This document shows positions 8,792 through 16,255 of a stretch of DNA of 64,000 nucleotides, piece after piece. The stretch covers positions 1,240,001-1,304,000 of the forward strand of contig CBDHEF010000002.1 in the NCBI GenBank assembly GCA_965261945.1, written 5' to 3'. Both the position numbers and the translations under genes were made by a program. Under the pieces are notes generated by a model. It was not told the DNA's origin and did no database searches. It saw only the letters and a list, made by a program, of their open reading frames with translations. The stretch's first letter is position 1; each line of letters begins with the position of its first letter. This stretch comes from VXOI01 sp965261945 (GTDB taxonomy: Bacteria; Chloroflexota; Dehalococcoidia; Lucifugimonadales; UBA3495).

Positions 8792-9186
8792 CTCGATCCA
8801 CCAAGTCTCGCAACAGCGAAACCGCCCGCTCGGACTCGCCAGTGCTGGGGCAGCAGGGAGACGCCGGTGGCGATGCCCTCCACCGCCTCGCGGACGATGG
8901 CCTCCCGCTGGCGACGCTGCACCATCCCGTCAGCCTCCAGCCGCGCCTTAAGCGCCTCGGACTGCTACAGGCCCAGGGCCACCGACTCCAGCACCGGCCG
9001 GCCGGCGCGGCCCACCAGGATGCGCACCTTGTCCAGGCGCGCCAGGCTGTCAGCCACAGCCTCGAACCCGGACATGAAGAAGTAGCCCACGGCGATGTCG
9101 GCGCGGGCCGAGCTGTCCAGCATTTCCCGCAGCCGGGTCAGTAGGTCCGGGTCGGTGCTGGCGTGGAGGATGTTCGAGGTGGGCAT
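8792..9186 (-). pseudogene. N-terminal remnant of a PLD-like-domain protein (helicase-associated type)
   Basis: The ATG at 9186 begins a frame with ILHASTDPDLLTRLREML, then ADIAVGYFFMSGFEAVADSL and DKVRILVGRAGRP. This is the start of a phospholipase-D-like domain of the kind found ahead of SNF2 helicases. A TAG at 8965-8967 interrupts it, the frame continues (QSEALKARLEADGMVQRRQR and on) toward 8800, and it is lost at the IS630 end at 8789, with a probable frameshift near 8850. It starts 5 bases after the aspartic protease gene, so it was the third gene of a small minus-strand operon. No catalytic HKD motif remains. It is clearly dead. Confidence 0.6.
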
Positions 9187-9191
9187 TGTGG

Positions 9192-9565
9192 CTAAAACTC
9201 CTCTTCCTCGATGACTACAGGCCCGTTTGGTCGGCAACTGACGGTGAGAATGCTCTCTAGCATAAGGGCCATACCAAGCAGCGGCTCGCTGCCCATTTCT
9301 AGGATCACGGCCTCCCGGTGCCGACCATGCCACCACACCACGCCCTCGTAAGCTCTGACTGACCGCTGATGTTGGTCGGCCAGGAAAACCGGAATGTCGT
9401 CAATGTAGTGGAGACCGAGGGACTGAACCAGGTCTGACGGAAGGGCCAACTCTCCACTGAACCCGGTATCCACGACAACTTCCACTAGTTGGAGACACCC
9501 TCCGCGTCCCTAATTTCGATGTTGACCAGCGCGTCCAGTTCCGCAGATACTCGCCCGCTAATCAT
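9192..9565 (-). pseudogene. Clan AA (retropepsin-like) aspartic protease, frameshifted
   Basis: The catalytic part reads VEVVVDTGFSGELALP with the Asp-Thr-Gly motif, followed by LLGMALMLES near the C terminus, both usual for small prokaryotic clan AA proteases. The family's N-terminal strand is encoded in a different frame: ATG at 9565 gives MISGRVSAELDALVNIEIRD, then stops at TAG about 9487. Adding one base there would join the halves. An internal GTG could still make a shorter protein. The ATG overlaps the end of the 90-residue gene upstream, the standard arrangement for this two-gene cassette. Such pairs resemble toxin-antitoxin modules in size and spread, though their role is not established. 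Confidence 0.65.
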
Positions 9566-9830
9566 CGCTGCTATGATGCCTGATGCTCACCAGCCTGTAC
9601 GACTCCGGGACGCCGATTCTCCTCTCATAGAACTCTGGTGCAGGCTGGCGGGTCATAAGTCGTTGCCTAGCCGCGGCGGGACTGGGATCGACCTCGTAGT
9701 CGCCGCTGCGAGCGTCAATGACCACGAAACTGCCGCTGTCCTCGGCTTCCAGCCTCATCCGGAGCTTTTCGTATACTCCGCGGCCTGTGGTCACTGCGTC
9801 CTTTCCCATATAACTTTTGTTGGTATCCAT
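9558..9830 (-). CDS. Small conserved partner protein of clan AA aspartic protease
   Basis: A 90-residue soluble protein with an EKLRMRLEAEDSGSFVVIDA segment followed by RSGDYEVDPSPAAARQRLM and a C-terminal YERRIGVPESYRL. Proteins with this layout, an alpha-helical start, a FVVIDxxSGDYE core and a basic end, commonly sit directly upstream of small clan AA aspartic proteases. Here the stop overlaps the next gene's ATG. The function is unknown; an antitoxin or chaperone-like role is only a guess from the arrangement. Confidence 0.6.
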   Translation of the reverse strand: MDTNKSYMGKDAVTTGRGVYEKLRMRLEAEDSGSFVVIDARSGDYEVDPSPAAARQRLMTRQPAPEFYERRIGVPESYRLVSIRHHSSDD

Positions 9831-9877
9831 TGGAAAATTCCTCTGTCGTATGTTCGGTTATTTGGAACGAGTTTAAC

Positions 9878-10024
9878 CTACAGGAGCCTCCAGCGGGCCG
9901 AGGTGTCCAGCATCCTCCGCAGGCGAGTCAGCAGGATTGCGTTTGTGATGTTTTGGACGACGAACGTGTCGCCAAGTCTTCTTCTTGTCGGAGACGCTCC
10001 AGCAGTGCGTCGAGGTCTCGCCTT
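9878..10024 (-). pseudogene. Degenerate second copy of the PLD-like protein start and an unknown C-terminal piece
   Basis: On the minus strand the sequence ILLTRLRRMLDTSARW (about 9880-9930) matches LLTRLREMLDSSARADIAV of the remnant at 8792-9186, and then hits a stop. An overlapping frame from 10020 to 9928 reads RDLDALLERLRQEEDLATR before a stop. It is cut by the IS5-family element at 10031. These are decayed fragments. Confidence 0.4.
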
Positions 10025-10766
10025 TTTCTAGGGAGTGTCGTCAAAGTGGGAGTGTGATGATAAGCTGGCATTGCAACCAATGCAGCAGGATTGGGCTGCA
10101 GCAGGATTGGGCTATGTCAGCAGCAACCGCAGTGCCGGCGCACCGGCGCCATGATATTTCCGGCCAGGTATGGGAAATCCTGGAACCCCTTCTCCCCGGG
10201 GGCAAGGGCAAGACGGGCAGGCCGGCCCGGGATAACCGCCTGTTCATCAACGCCGTGTTCTGGATTCTGCGCACCGGCGCTCCCTGGCGGGACCTGCCCC
10301 CGGACTACGGCGACTGGAAGAACACCCACCGCCGCTTCTGCCGCTGGCGGGACCGGGGCGTATGGGCCAGGCTGCTGGACGCCATGATTGACGATCCTGA
10401 TTTCGAGTGGCTGATGATTGACGCCAGCTACATCAAGACCCATCCCCACAGCGCCGGAGCCCGGGGCGGCAATCAAGCCATTGCCCGCACAAAAGGGGGC
10501 TGAACAGCAAGCTGCACCTGGCGGTGGACTCTCACGGGATGCCGGTCAGGCTGGCAGTGACCGATGGTACGGTTGCCGACTGTTCCCAGGCTTTGCCTCT
10601 GATTGAGGGTATCGAAGCGGAGTGCCTGCTGGCGGACAGGGCCTATGACACCAATGAAATCATAGACACAGTCCGGGGGGGGGAGTTGACCCGGTGATAC
10701 CACCCAAGAGCAACCGTAGGGAAAAGCGGGACTATGACCGGGCGCTGTACAAGCTGCGGCACCTAG

Positions 10767-12328
10767 CAGCCTGTCCGAGAAACAGGGTTGGTGAGCCGTT
10801 GAGGGTATGATGGGGCGGAGCATCAGACGAGCGGAGCGGTCAATGAGCAAGACCTACCTTCCCTACGATCCGGACCAGCAGTTGCTGCTGCCGGCGGCCC
10901 TGCAGGAATGGCTGCCGCCGGACCACCTGGCCTATTTCATCTCCGACGTTGCGGACCAGTTGGACCTCTCGGCCATCACCGCCCGCTACGAGCAGGAAAG
11001 GCGGGGCGGTCCGCCCTACCATCCCAGGATGATGGTGAAGGTGCTGCTCTATGGCTACTGCACCGGCGTGGCATCGTCCCGCCGCATCGCCCGGCGTCTG
11101 CATGAGGACATCGCCTTCCGGGTGCTGGCGGCCAACAACACGCCTGACTTCCGCACCGTCTCCGACTTCCGCAAGGACCATCTGGAGGCGCTGGCGGAGT
11201 TGTTCCTGCAGGTGCTGGCGCTGTGCCAGCAGGCCGGACTGGTGAAGCTGGGGCACGTGGCACTGGACGGCACCAAGGTGAGGGCCAATGCCTCCAGGCA
11301 CAAGGCGATGAGCTACGGGCGGATGAAGGAGAAGGAGGAGCGGTTGCAGGCCGAGGTGAGCGAGTTGCTCCGCAAGGCGCAGGAGGTGGACGATGACGAG
11401 GACCGCCGCTACGGGAAGGACAAGCGTGGGGACGAGTTGCCGGAGGAACTGGCCTTCCGGGAGGGACGGTTGCGGAAGATAAGGGAGGCCAAGGCGGCGC
11501 TGGAGGCCGAGGCACGGGCGGATGCGGAGCAGGCCGAGTCCGAAGGCCGGAATCACCCTGGGGTGCCTGATGACAAGGCGCAGCGGAACTTCACCGACCC
11601 GGACTCCCGTATCATGCCCGGCCCGGGTGGGCGGGACTTCCAGCAGTCCTACAACTGTCAGGCGGTGGTGGACAGCGAGCATCAGGTGATCGTGGCAGCC
11701 CGTGCCACCGATCAGCCCTCGGACAAGGGACAGGCCGTGAGCATGATTGAGGAGACCATCGGCAATGTGGGCGCGGTGCCGAAAGAGGTATCCGCCGACG
11801 CCGGGTACTACTCGGCCAAGGAGGTGGAGGAACTCTACGCCCTGGGAGTTGACCCGTTCGTCGCACCGGAGAAAACCCGCCACGGCTGGGTGCCGCCACC
11901 GGCGCCCCGCGGCCGCATACCCAAGGGACTGTCAGCCAGGGACCGGATGCGCCGCAAGCTGCGGACGAAACGGGGCAGGGAACGCTACGCGCTTCGGATG
12001 GAGACTGTGGAACCGGTATTCGGGCAGATCAAGCAGGGCCGGGGCTTCCGGCAGTTCCTGCTGCGGGGTCTGGCGAAGGTGAACCGGGAGTGGCTGCTCA
12101 TCTGCGCCGGCCACAACCTGCTGAAGCTGTTCCGCTTCGGGGCCGGGATGCCCGGCAGGGTGAGGGGCAAAGGCGCCACTGGAAACAACAGGGCCACGTG
12201 CCGGGCCATGGGCCGTGGGATTTTCAAGCAACAGCCCGGATGTGCCTATACGCACCAGGCAAGAACTGTTGCCGCAGGGTAATCCCGGCTGACCAACATG
12301 GCCAGTCGGTCAATCCTCAGACGGGCTG
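10767..12328 (+). mobile_element. IS1182-family insertion sequence inside the IS5-family element
   Basis: A 1562-bp element with imperfect terminal inverted repeats: left CAGCCTGTCCGAGAAACAGG, right (read inward) CAGCCCGTCTGAGGATTGAC. It is flanked by CTAG direct repeats (10763-10766 and 12329-12332). Removing the element and one CTAG restores the IS5 transposase frame, which confirms the boundaries. Confidence 0.85.
10843..12282 (+). CDS. IS1182-family transposase
   Basis: About 479 residues from the ATG at 10843 (an in-frame ATG at 10807 is an alternative). The N-terminal DUF772-type region includes DPDQQLLLPAALQEWLPPDH, PPYHPRMMVKVLLYGYCTGV and FRTVSDFRKDH. A charged coiled-coil-like stretch (about residues 155-240) separates catalytic parts. 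The DDE residues are visible in HVALDGTKVRANAS, VSADAGYYSAKEV and METVEPVFGQIKQGRGFRQF. The frame is open and full-length, so this is probably the only plainly intact transposase of the mobile zone. It should catalyse movement of the element at 10767-12328. Confidence 0.9.
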   Translation: MSKTYLPYDPDQQLLLPAALQEWLPPDHLAYFISDVADQLDLSAITARYEQERRGGPPYHPRMMVKVLLYGYCTGVASSRRIARRLHEDIAFRVLAANNTPDFRTVSDFRKDHLEALAELFLQVLALCQQAGLVKLGHVALDGTKVRANASRHKAMSYGRMKEKEERLQAEVSELLRKAQEVDDDEDRRYGKDKRGDELPEELAFREGRLRKIREAKAALEAEARADAEQAESEGRNHPGVPDDKAQRNFTDPDSRIMPGPGGRDFQQSYNCQAVVDSEHQVIVAARATDQPSDKGQAVSMIEETIGNVGAVPKEVSADAGYYSAKEVEELYALGVDPFVAPEKTRHGWVPPPAPRGRIPKGLSARDRMRRKLRTKRGRERYALRMETVEPVFGQIKQGRGFRQFLLRGLAKVNREWLLICAGHNLLKLFRFGAGMPGRVRGKGATGNNRATCRAMGRGIFKQQPGCAYTHQARTVAAG

Positions 12329-12536
12329 CTAGTGGAGAACGGATTCCTGGACTTCAAGCAGTGGCGCGGTGTGGACAGGGCCTTTTAATTGTAGAAAAGG
12401 CTGCGGGGAGTGTTGGATAAGGAGTGTTGGATAATTGGGATTAGAGTATTGGGAGTGGGGAGGACGGTTGTGTGGGAAGAGAGTGTTGGGGATTGGGGAC
12501 CCGGACTGCCGGATGCCCTGAATGAGGTAGAGGATC

Positions 12537-13569
12537 CAATGAGGTAGAGGATCCCAGGAAGCCCAAAGGGGTACGCCATCCCTTGCCGGCGATTCTGGCC
12601 TTGGCGGTGTGCGCCATGCTCAGTGGCTCCAGGAGCCTTTACGCCATCGCCCAATGGGGCCGGGAACACCCCGAGTTTGCCCAGACGCTGGGGTTCAGCC
12701 GGCAGCGGACTCCATGCGCAGCCACCTTGCATCACGTATTCCGGCGCATGGACGCGGAAGCCTTCGAGCCGGACTTGGGCCGCTGGGCCCGGGAGCGCCT
12801 GGGAGAGGGGGAGGCCACCATTGCCATAGACGGCAAAGCCCTGCGGGGTATCCACGGCGGTGAATTGCCCGGGGTGAGGCTGGTGGCGGCTTATGCGGGA
12901 GAGAGCGGCCTGGTACTGGGGCAAAAGGGGGGTCAGGGGGGATCGCAAGGAGAGCGAACCGGGGATGGCCTCGGGCTTGCTGTACCAACTGGAGTTGAAA
13001 GGGAAGGTGGTCACTGGGGATGCTCTGTACGCCCAGCGGGAGTTGAGCCGCAGCATCCTGAAGCGGGGCGGGGGCTACTTATGGGGACTGAAGGACAACC
13101 AGCCCGGGGTGAAGGAGGCGGTGAGCTTGCTCTTTGAGCAGCCGCCTTGGGGTGAAAGATTTGCCTATGCGCGCCAGGAGGGCCGGCACGGAGACCGGTG
13201 GGAAAGGAGGCGGTTGTGGCCGTCGACGGCTCTGAACGGTTACCTGGATTGGCCTGGCCTGGAGCAGGTCTGTTGCGTGGAACGGACCCGGGTGGCACAA
13301 GGGCAGGGAGACGGTGGAGTGGGCCTGCGCCATCACCAGCCTGCCGCCGGAGCGCGCGGATGCTGCCCGGCTGCTGGAGATATGGCGGGGACACCGGGGA
13401 ATTGAAAACCGGCTGCACTGGGTGCGGGACATGGTCTTTGGCGAGGAGCAAAGCCAGGTGCGGCCAGGTGCGAACGGAGCCGGCGCCGCAACTGCCGGCG
13501 GCGCTGCGACACTACGGCTGGAAACCCTGGGAGACGCTGACTCTCATCGGCCTCTCCAACCACAATTAA
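12537..13569 (+). pseudogene. ISAs1-family transposase, multiply frameshifted
   Basis: Three frames must be joined. The first has DPRKPKGVRHPLPAILALAV, SGSRSLYAIAQWG and TIAIDGKALRG (catalytic Asp of the H-repeat/ISAs1 DDE domain). From about 12940 a second frame gives GLLYQLELKGKVVTGDALYA (second Asp), GGGYLWGLKDNQPGVKEAVS and VCCVERTRV. From about 13310 a third frame gives VEWACAITSLPPERADAARL and HRGIENRLHWVRDMVFGEEQ (catalytic Glu). The last piece, PQLPAALRHYGWKPW, is in yet another frame. The gene is inactive. Confidence 0.85.
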
Positions 13570-13661
13570 AAGGGAATTATATCTTTGTGTACATTTCCGT
13601 TTGACTCACCGCCCCATCGGGTGTACAATACGGCCATAAATCAGATAGGAAAGCGAGCGAA

Positions 13662-14766
13662 ATGGCCGCAAAAAACGCCCCCGGCAAGCACTACCGCAAG
13701 GGCATCAGCCTCCTTGACGCCCTAGAGCAATTCGGCGACGACGAGAAGGCCAATGATTGGTTCGTGGCCCGCCGCTGGCCGGACGGCATCCAATGCCTTG
13801 AGTGCGGTAGCAACGGGGTGGTGCGCCGCAAGTCCACTCGCACAACCCCAATGTACCACTGCAACGCCTGCAAGTACGACTTTACGGTCAAAGTCGGCGC
13901 CATCATGGAGGATTCCAAGATTCCTCTGCGGAAATGGGCGCTGGCGTTCTACCTGATGTCCACCAACCTGAAGGGCGTCAGCTCCATGAAGCTGCACCGG
14001 GACCTGGGTATTACCCAAAAGTCGGCCTGGTTCCTGGAGCACCGCATCCGTGAGACCTGGAACGATGAAACCACTGAGAAATTCGCCGGACCAGTGGAGG
14101 CCGACGAGACCTACATCGGCGGGTTGGAGAAGAATAAACACGAATACAAGAAGCTCAAGGTTGGGCGCGGCACCGTGGGCAAGACGCCAGTGGCAGGGGT
14201 CAAGGACCGCAAGACCAACCAAGTTCACACCGAGGTCGTGGAATCCACCAACAAGGCCACGCTCCAAGGATTCGTGTTGAAGCACACAACCGAGGATGCA
14301 GTGGTTTACACTGACGAGGCATCGGCGTATACGGGCATTCCCCGGTATCATGAGGCCGTCGCGCACGGGGCGGGGGAGTACGTCAAGGGGATGGCCCACA
14401 CCAACGGGATGGAGAGCCATTGGGCTACGTTCAAGCGGGGGATCGACGGGGTTTACCACCATATCTCGGTCAAGCACCTAGTATTACAACGACGGATCAC
14501 AAAAAAGGGGCCTTGAGCACCTCTTCACGTCGTCCGTCCACGCGCTTGACAGCTTTGTTGACTTGCTTTCCGCGAAGCGGTCGCCGGCCAAAAACTGACC
14601 AAATTGAGGAAGCGTCGTTGTAATACTAGGGCGGTACGCCAATGAGTTCGAGGGGCGGCACAACGTTAGGCCGATGGACACGGCGGACCAAATGGCGGCG
14701 ATGGTTAGGGGTGCAGAAGGGAAGCGGTTGAGGTATATAGCTCTAGTGGGTGACAGCCACAGCTAA
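13662..14766 (+). pseudogene. IS1595-family transposase split by a MITE
   Basis: The protein starts MAAKNAPGKHYRKGISLLDA. A zinc ribbon follows (CLECGSNG near residue 46 and CNACKYDF near 68), then the IS1595 DDE domain: VEADETYIGG, VVYTDEASAYTG and MAHTNGMESHWATFKRG. The frame is broken at SVKHL by a 146-bp MITE (14481-14626) and resumes GRYANEFEGRHNVRPMDTAD after it. Removing the MITE and one TA restores a continuous 318-residue frame ending at 14766, whose last 24 bases overlap the convergent HicA gene. As it stands the product would be truncated after 284 codons, without some of the C terminus. Confidence 0.9.
14481..14626. mobile_element. 146-bp MITE with 14-bp inverted repeats and TA duplication
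   Basis: Perfect terminal repeats GTATTACAACGACG (14481-14494) and CGTCGTTGTAATAC (14613-14626) are flanked by TA (14479-14480, 14627-14628). No transposase is encoded. A short open piece inside (LEHLFTSSVHALDSFVDLLS and a few residues more, about 14512-14598) looks like a captured gene end. TA targeting suggests mobilisation by an IS630-type transposase. Confidence 0.85.
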
Positions 14767-14994
14767 ACACAGAAAGAGCTTTTTGGGGAGCCCTGATTGC
14801 CGTTTGATGTTATCCAGTGTGCCTTTTGGTACATCTTCACCAAGCTGACTGTATGACAGTATTACTACCCGAATTTCTCCGTTGTAGGTGCCCTCGTAAA
14901 CCTTATGAGACCCTTTACCGTTTCGTTTGAATATGATGTTATTTTCCTTTAGTTTATCTACTACTTCTCGGAACTTCACGCAACGGGATTCCAA
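14743..14994 (-). CDS. HicA-like mRNA interferase toxin
   Basis: 83 residues at most; a GTG at 14979 is another possible start and would give MKFREVVDKLKEN. The HicA double-stranded-RNA-binding fold is indicated by KFREVVDKLKENN, then FKRNGKGSHKVYE with the catalytic GSH His, and PKGTLDNIKRQSGL, the usual HicA C-terminal motif. HicA toxins cleave mRNA and are neutralised by HicB. It overlaps the end of the upstream HicB-like gene (14976-15299), consistent with a coupled pair, here in antitoxin-first order. It is cargo of the IS1595 transposon. Confidence 0.75.
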   Translation of the reverse strand: MESRCVKFREVVDKLKENNIIFKRNGKGSHKVYEGTYNGEIRVVILSYSQLGEDVPKGTLDNIKRQSGLPKKLFLCLAVAVTH

Positions 14995-15299
14995 ACAATC
15001 ACAGGTTGGAAGGAATGGAGATTGGTGAGTCTAATCTGTAGAAGGTTCAACAGACGGGAAATTGCGTAAAGGCACTCCAATCCTAGACGCAAAGCTAGGG
15101 GAGCCTTTCGATTCATAAGTCTGGTTCGTTCCGGTTCGGGTACTTCAGATACGTAACAGACGTATGTTTCGATAGCATCCTGAATTTCGCTTTTGACCTC
15201 CTCGAAGCTCTTTCCGTAAGCCACGAGATCAAAGTCAACGCAGAGGGCTGCCCATTCGCCCCTCTTCATCCAAGCAAAACAGGTAGCCGTTCCTTTCAT
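14976..15299 (-). CDS. HicB-like antitoxin
   Basis: 107 residues. The first 50 show the HicB partial RNase-H-like fold: CFAWMKRGEWAALCVDFDLV and then YGKSFEEVKSEIQDAIETYV, the motif that covers the toxin. The C-terminal half (APLALRLGLECLYAISRLLN) is unlike the usual ribbon-helix-helix or HTH domain and may serve another binding role. Its start overlaps the stop of the small gene at 15296-15496 by 4 bases, and its end overlaps the HicA-like gene, so the three are likely one transcript. By family knowledge HicB represses its own promoter; no operator was identified beyond the inverted repeat at 15494-15530. Confidence 0.7.
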   Translation of the reverse strand: MKGTATCFAWMKRGEWAALCVDFDLVAYGKSFEEVKSEIQDAIETYVCYVSEVPEPERTRLMNRKAPLALRLGLECLYAISRLLNLLQIRLTNLHSFQPVIVWNPVA

Positions 15300-15496
15300 T
15301 GTCTTACTTTCCCCGCCTTTCGTTCTTCCTCAAACCGCCAGACCTTCTTCGGCTTGACCTTCAGCACCACCTCGGCGATATCCTCCGGGCTGGCGTCAAT
15401 CCGCTCCGGTCTAGAGTACTTGAACCGGACGGCCCCGCTGTTTCTTGACTTTCGGCATAACTGCGTCCTGTAGCCTTCCTTCCCATCTAGTGTCAA
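15296..15496 (-). CDS. Small basic protein of unknown function
   Basis: 66 residues if the TTG at 15496 is used; that start sits in the arm of a strong inverted repeat, so the real start may be further in. The C-terminal part RIDASPEDIAEVVLKVKPKK followed by VWRFEEER resembles short basic proteins seen beside toxin-antitoxin genes in Chloroflexota, but I cannot name a family. It shares a 4-base overlap with the HicB-like gene. Confidence 0.45.
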   Translation of the reverse strand: MTLDGKEGYRTQLCRKSRNSGAVRFKYSRPERIDASPEDIAEVVLKVKPKKVWRFEEERKAGKVRQ

Positions 15497-15566
15497 TGGG
15501 TAGGTTGCCCGCTTGTCAACCTACCCATTGAGAGTTAGACTCCCCTCTGAGAGTTAGACTCCCCTC
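15494..15566. repeat. 14-bp inverted repeat plus two 17-bp direct repeats
   Basis: CAATGGGTAGGTTG (15494-15507) pairs perfectly with CAACCTACCCATTG (15517-15530) over a 9-base loop. It is followed by two copies of AGAGTTAGACTCCCCTC (15531-15547, 15550-15566). It lies directly upstream of the minus-strand HicBA-like genes, where an operator or attenuator would be. Confidence 0.75.
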
Positions 15567-15631
15567 GCTGAAGCCTCCTGATTTAGGTTACTCCCTTTCC
15601 GGTCATTTGGGTCCATGCTAGGCGGGGCAAC

Positions 15632-16105
15632 TTGCCCCCTTGCAGCCCAATGACCGGGGTCAGGCGGCTTCAGCAATCGCTCAGCCTCGACAGCCGCAAG
15701 GGGGGTCCCCATGAGCCGCATTTCGGCTGGGTACTTGGAGCCGTTTCCCTGTTCCTTCTGTTTGCCGTGATTGCCTGTGATGTCCTTGATAGAAAGCCTA
15801 ACACATCCGTGCCCAACGCCGACAATCTGAACGACCTCCTGTACGCCTGCCAAGAGCGCCGAGAAAAGATAGACGATTGGGTAGAGGGTGAGGAGCGCAA
15901 GTTAGAAGACAAGGTCGTGGACGGTGGTACAACTGTGCTCGGCGTGATGGTGAAACTTGACCGGATTGAACAGGACGCCAAGGAGATGAAGGGGGAACTG
16001 AGCGACAACTGTCAGGCCAAGATCAGGGAGCTTGACCTACATGATTCTGACTCCAAGGATTCCGAGAGTGGAGAGCCATTCCCTACGGTAACGCCCTTGA
16101 GGTAG
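15632..16105 (+). CDS. Predicted single-pass membrane protein, unknown function
   Basis: Up to 157 residues; the start (TTG at 15632) is uncertain. A hydrophobic segment FGWVLGAVSLFLLFAVIAC near residue 31-50 would anchor it, followed by a charged, helix-prone domain rich in Glu, Lys and Asp (RREKIDDWVEGEERKLEDKV, LDRIEQDAKEMKGELSDN). A Cys at the end of the hydrophobic run could be a lipobox (VIAC). It is inside the IS1595 transposon near its right end and oriented like the transposase. No family is recognised. Confidence 0.5.
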   Translation: MPPCSPMTGVRRLQQSLSLDSRKGGPHEPHFGWVLGAVSLFLLFAVIACDVLDRKPNTSVPNADNLNDLLYACQERREKIDDWVEGEERKLEDKVVDGGTTVLGVMVKLDRIEQDAKEMKGELSDNCQAKIRELDLHDSDSKDSESGEPFPTVTPLR

Positions 16106-16255
16106 CTGGCTGGCGGCTAATAGTCAATGTACACAGGTATATAATTCCCAATTAAAAGGCCCTGCGCCCCTGAGCGCTTTCTCGTCGTCCTCTCCTGCAT
16201 ACTGCTATAATGCGCCGTCCGTTAGCGGACTCGACAATGGCCTGCGGAGCGGCGT

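Larger units (their letters stand above)
10031..12375 (+). mobile_element. IS5-family (IS427-like) element, 3' truncated, carrying an IS1182 insertion
   Basis: The left end starts GGGAGTGTCGTCAAAGTGGG right after a TA, matching the TA-flanked end seen at 24932-24971. The transposase gene is split by IS1182 at a CTAG site and then ends abruptly at the ISAs1 left end (12376). No GACACTCCC right end is present, so the 3' part is missing. Confidence 0.75.
10114..12375 (+). pseudogene. IS5-family transposase, frameshifted, interrupted and truncated
   Basis: From the ATG at 10114: QVWEILEPLLPGGKGKTGRP, then RLFINAVFWILRTGAPWRDL and WLMIDASYIKTHPHSAGARG (first catalytic Asp). At AAAAGGGGGCTG (10493-10504) a -1 shift is needed to continue into LNSKLHLAVDSHGMPVRLAV and LLADRAYDTN (second Asp). 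Another shift occurs in the G-run near 10676. The frame RDYDRALYKLRHL is then cut by IS1182 at 10763. It resumes exactly at 12329 with VENGFLDFKQWRG (catalytic Glu), and ends at 12375 without the usual last 30 or so residues. Shift one may be programmed; the rest indicates a dead gene. Confidence 0.8.
13572..16149 (+). mobile_element. IS1595-family transposon with passenger genes
   Basis: The 2578-bp element has terminal inverted repeats beginning GGGAATTATAT and sharing TGTGTACATT a few bases further in. It is bounded by a perfect 8-bp target duplication AATTAAAA (13564-13571 and 16150-16157). It carries a transposase gene at the left, a HicA/HicB-like pair and two small genes to the right. 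IS1595-group elements with passenger genes are known. Confidence 0.88.
12376..16164 (+). mobile_element. ISAs1-family element carrying the IS1595 transposon
   Basis: The left end CAGGGCCTTTTAATTG (12376-12391) has a perfect 16-bp inverted partner CAATTAAAAGGCCCTG. That right partner is split by the IS1595 insertion between 13563 and 16164. Without the insertion the element is about 1.2 kb, normal for ISAs1. No target duplication is evident at its outer ends. Two short tandem duplications lie in its leader (GGAGTGTTGGATAA near 12407-12434, AATGAGGTAGAGGATCC near 12522-12557). Confidence 0.8.

Noticed and set aside
15531..15566. Possible CRISPR-like repeat
   Set aside because: Only two 17-base copies two bases apart, no spacers and no cas genes; better explained as operator-like direct repeats.
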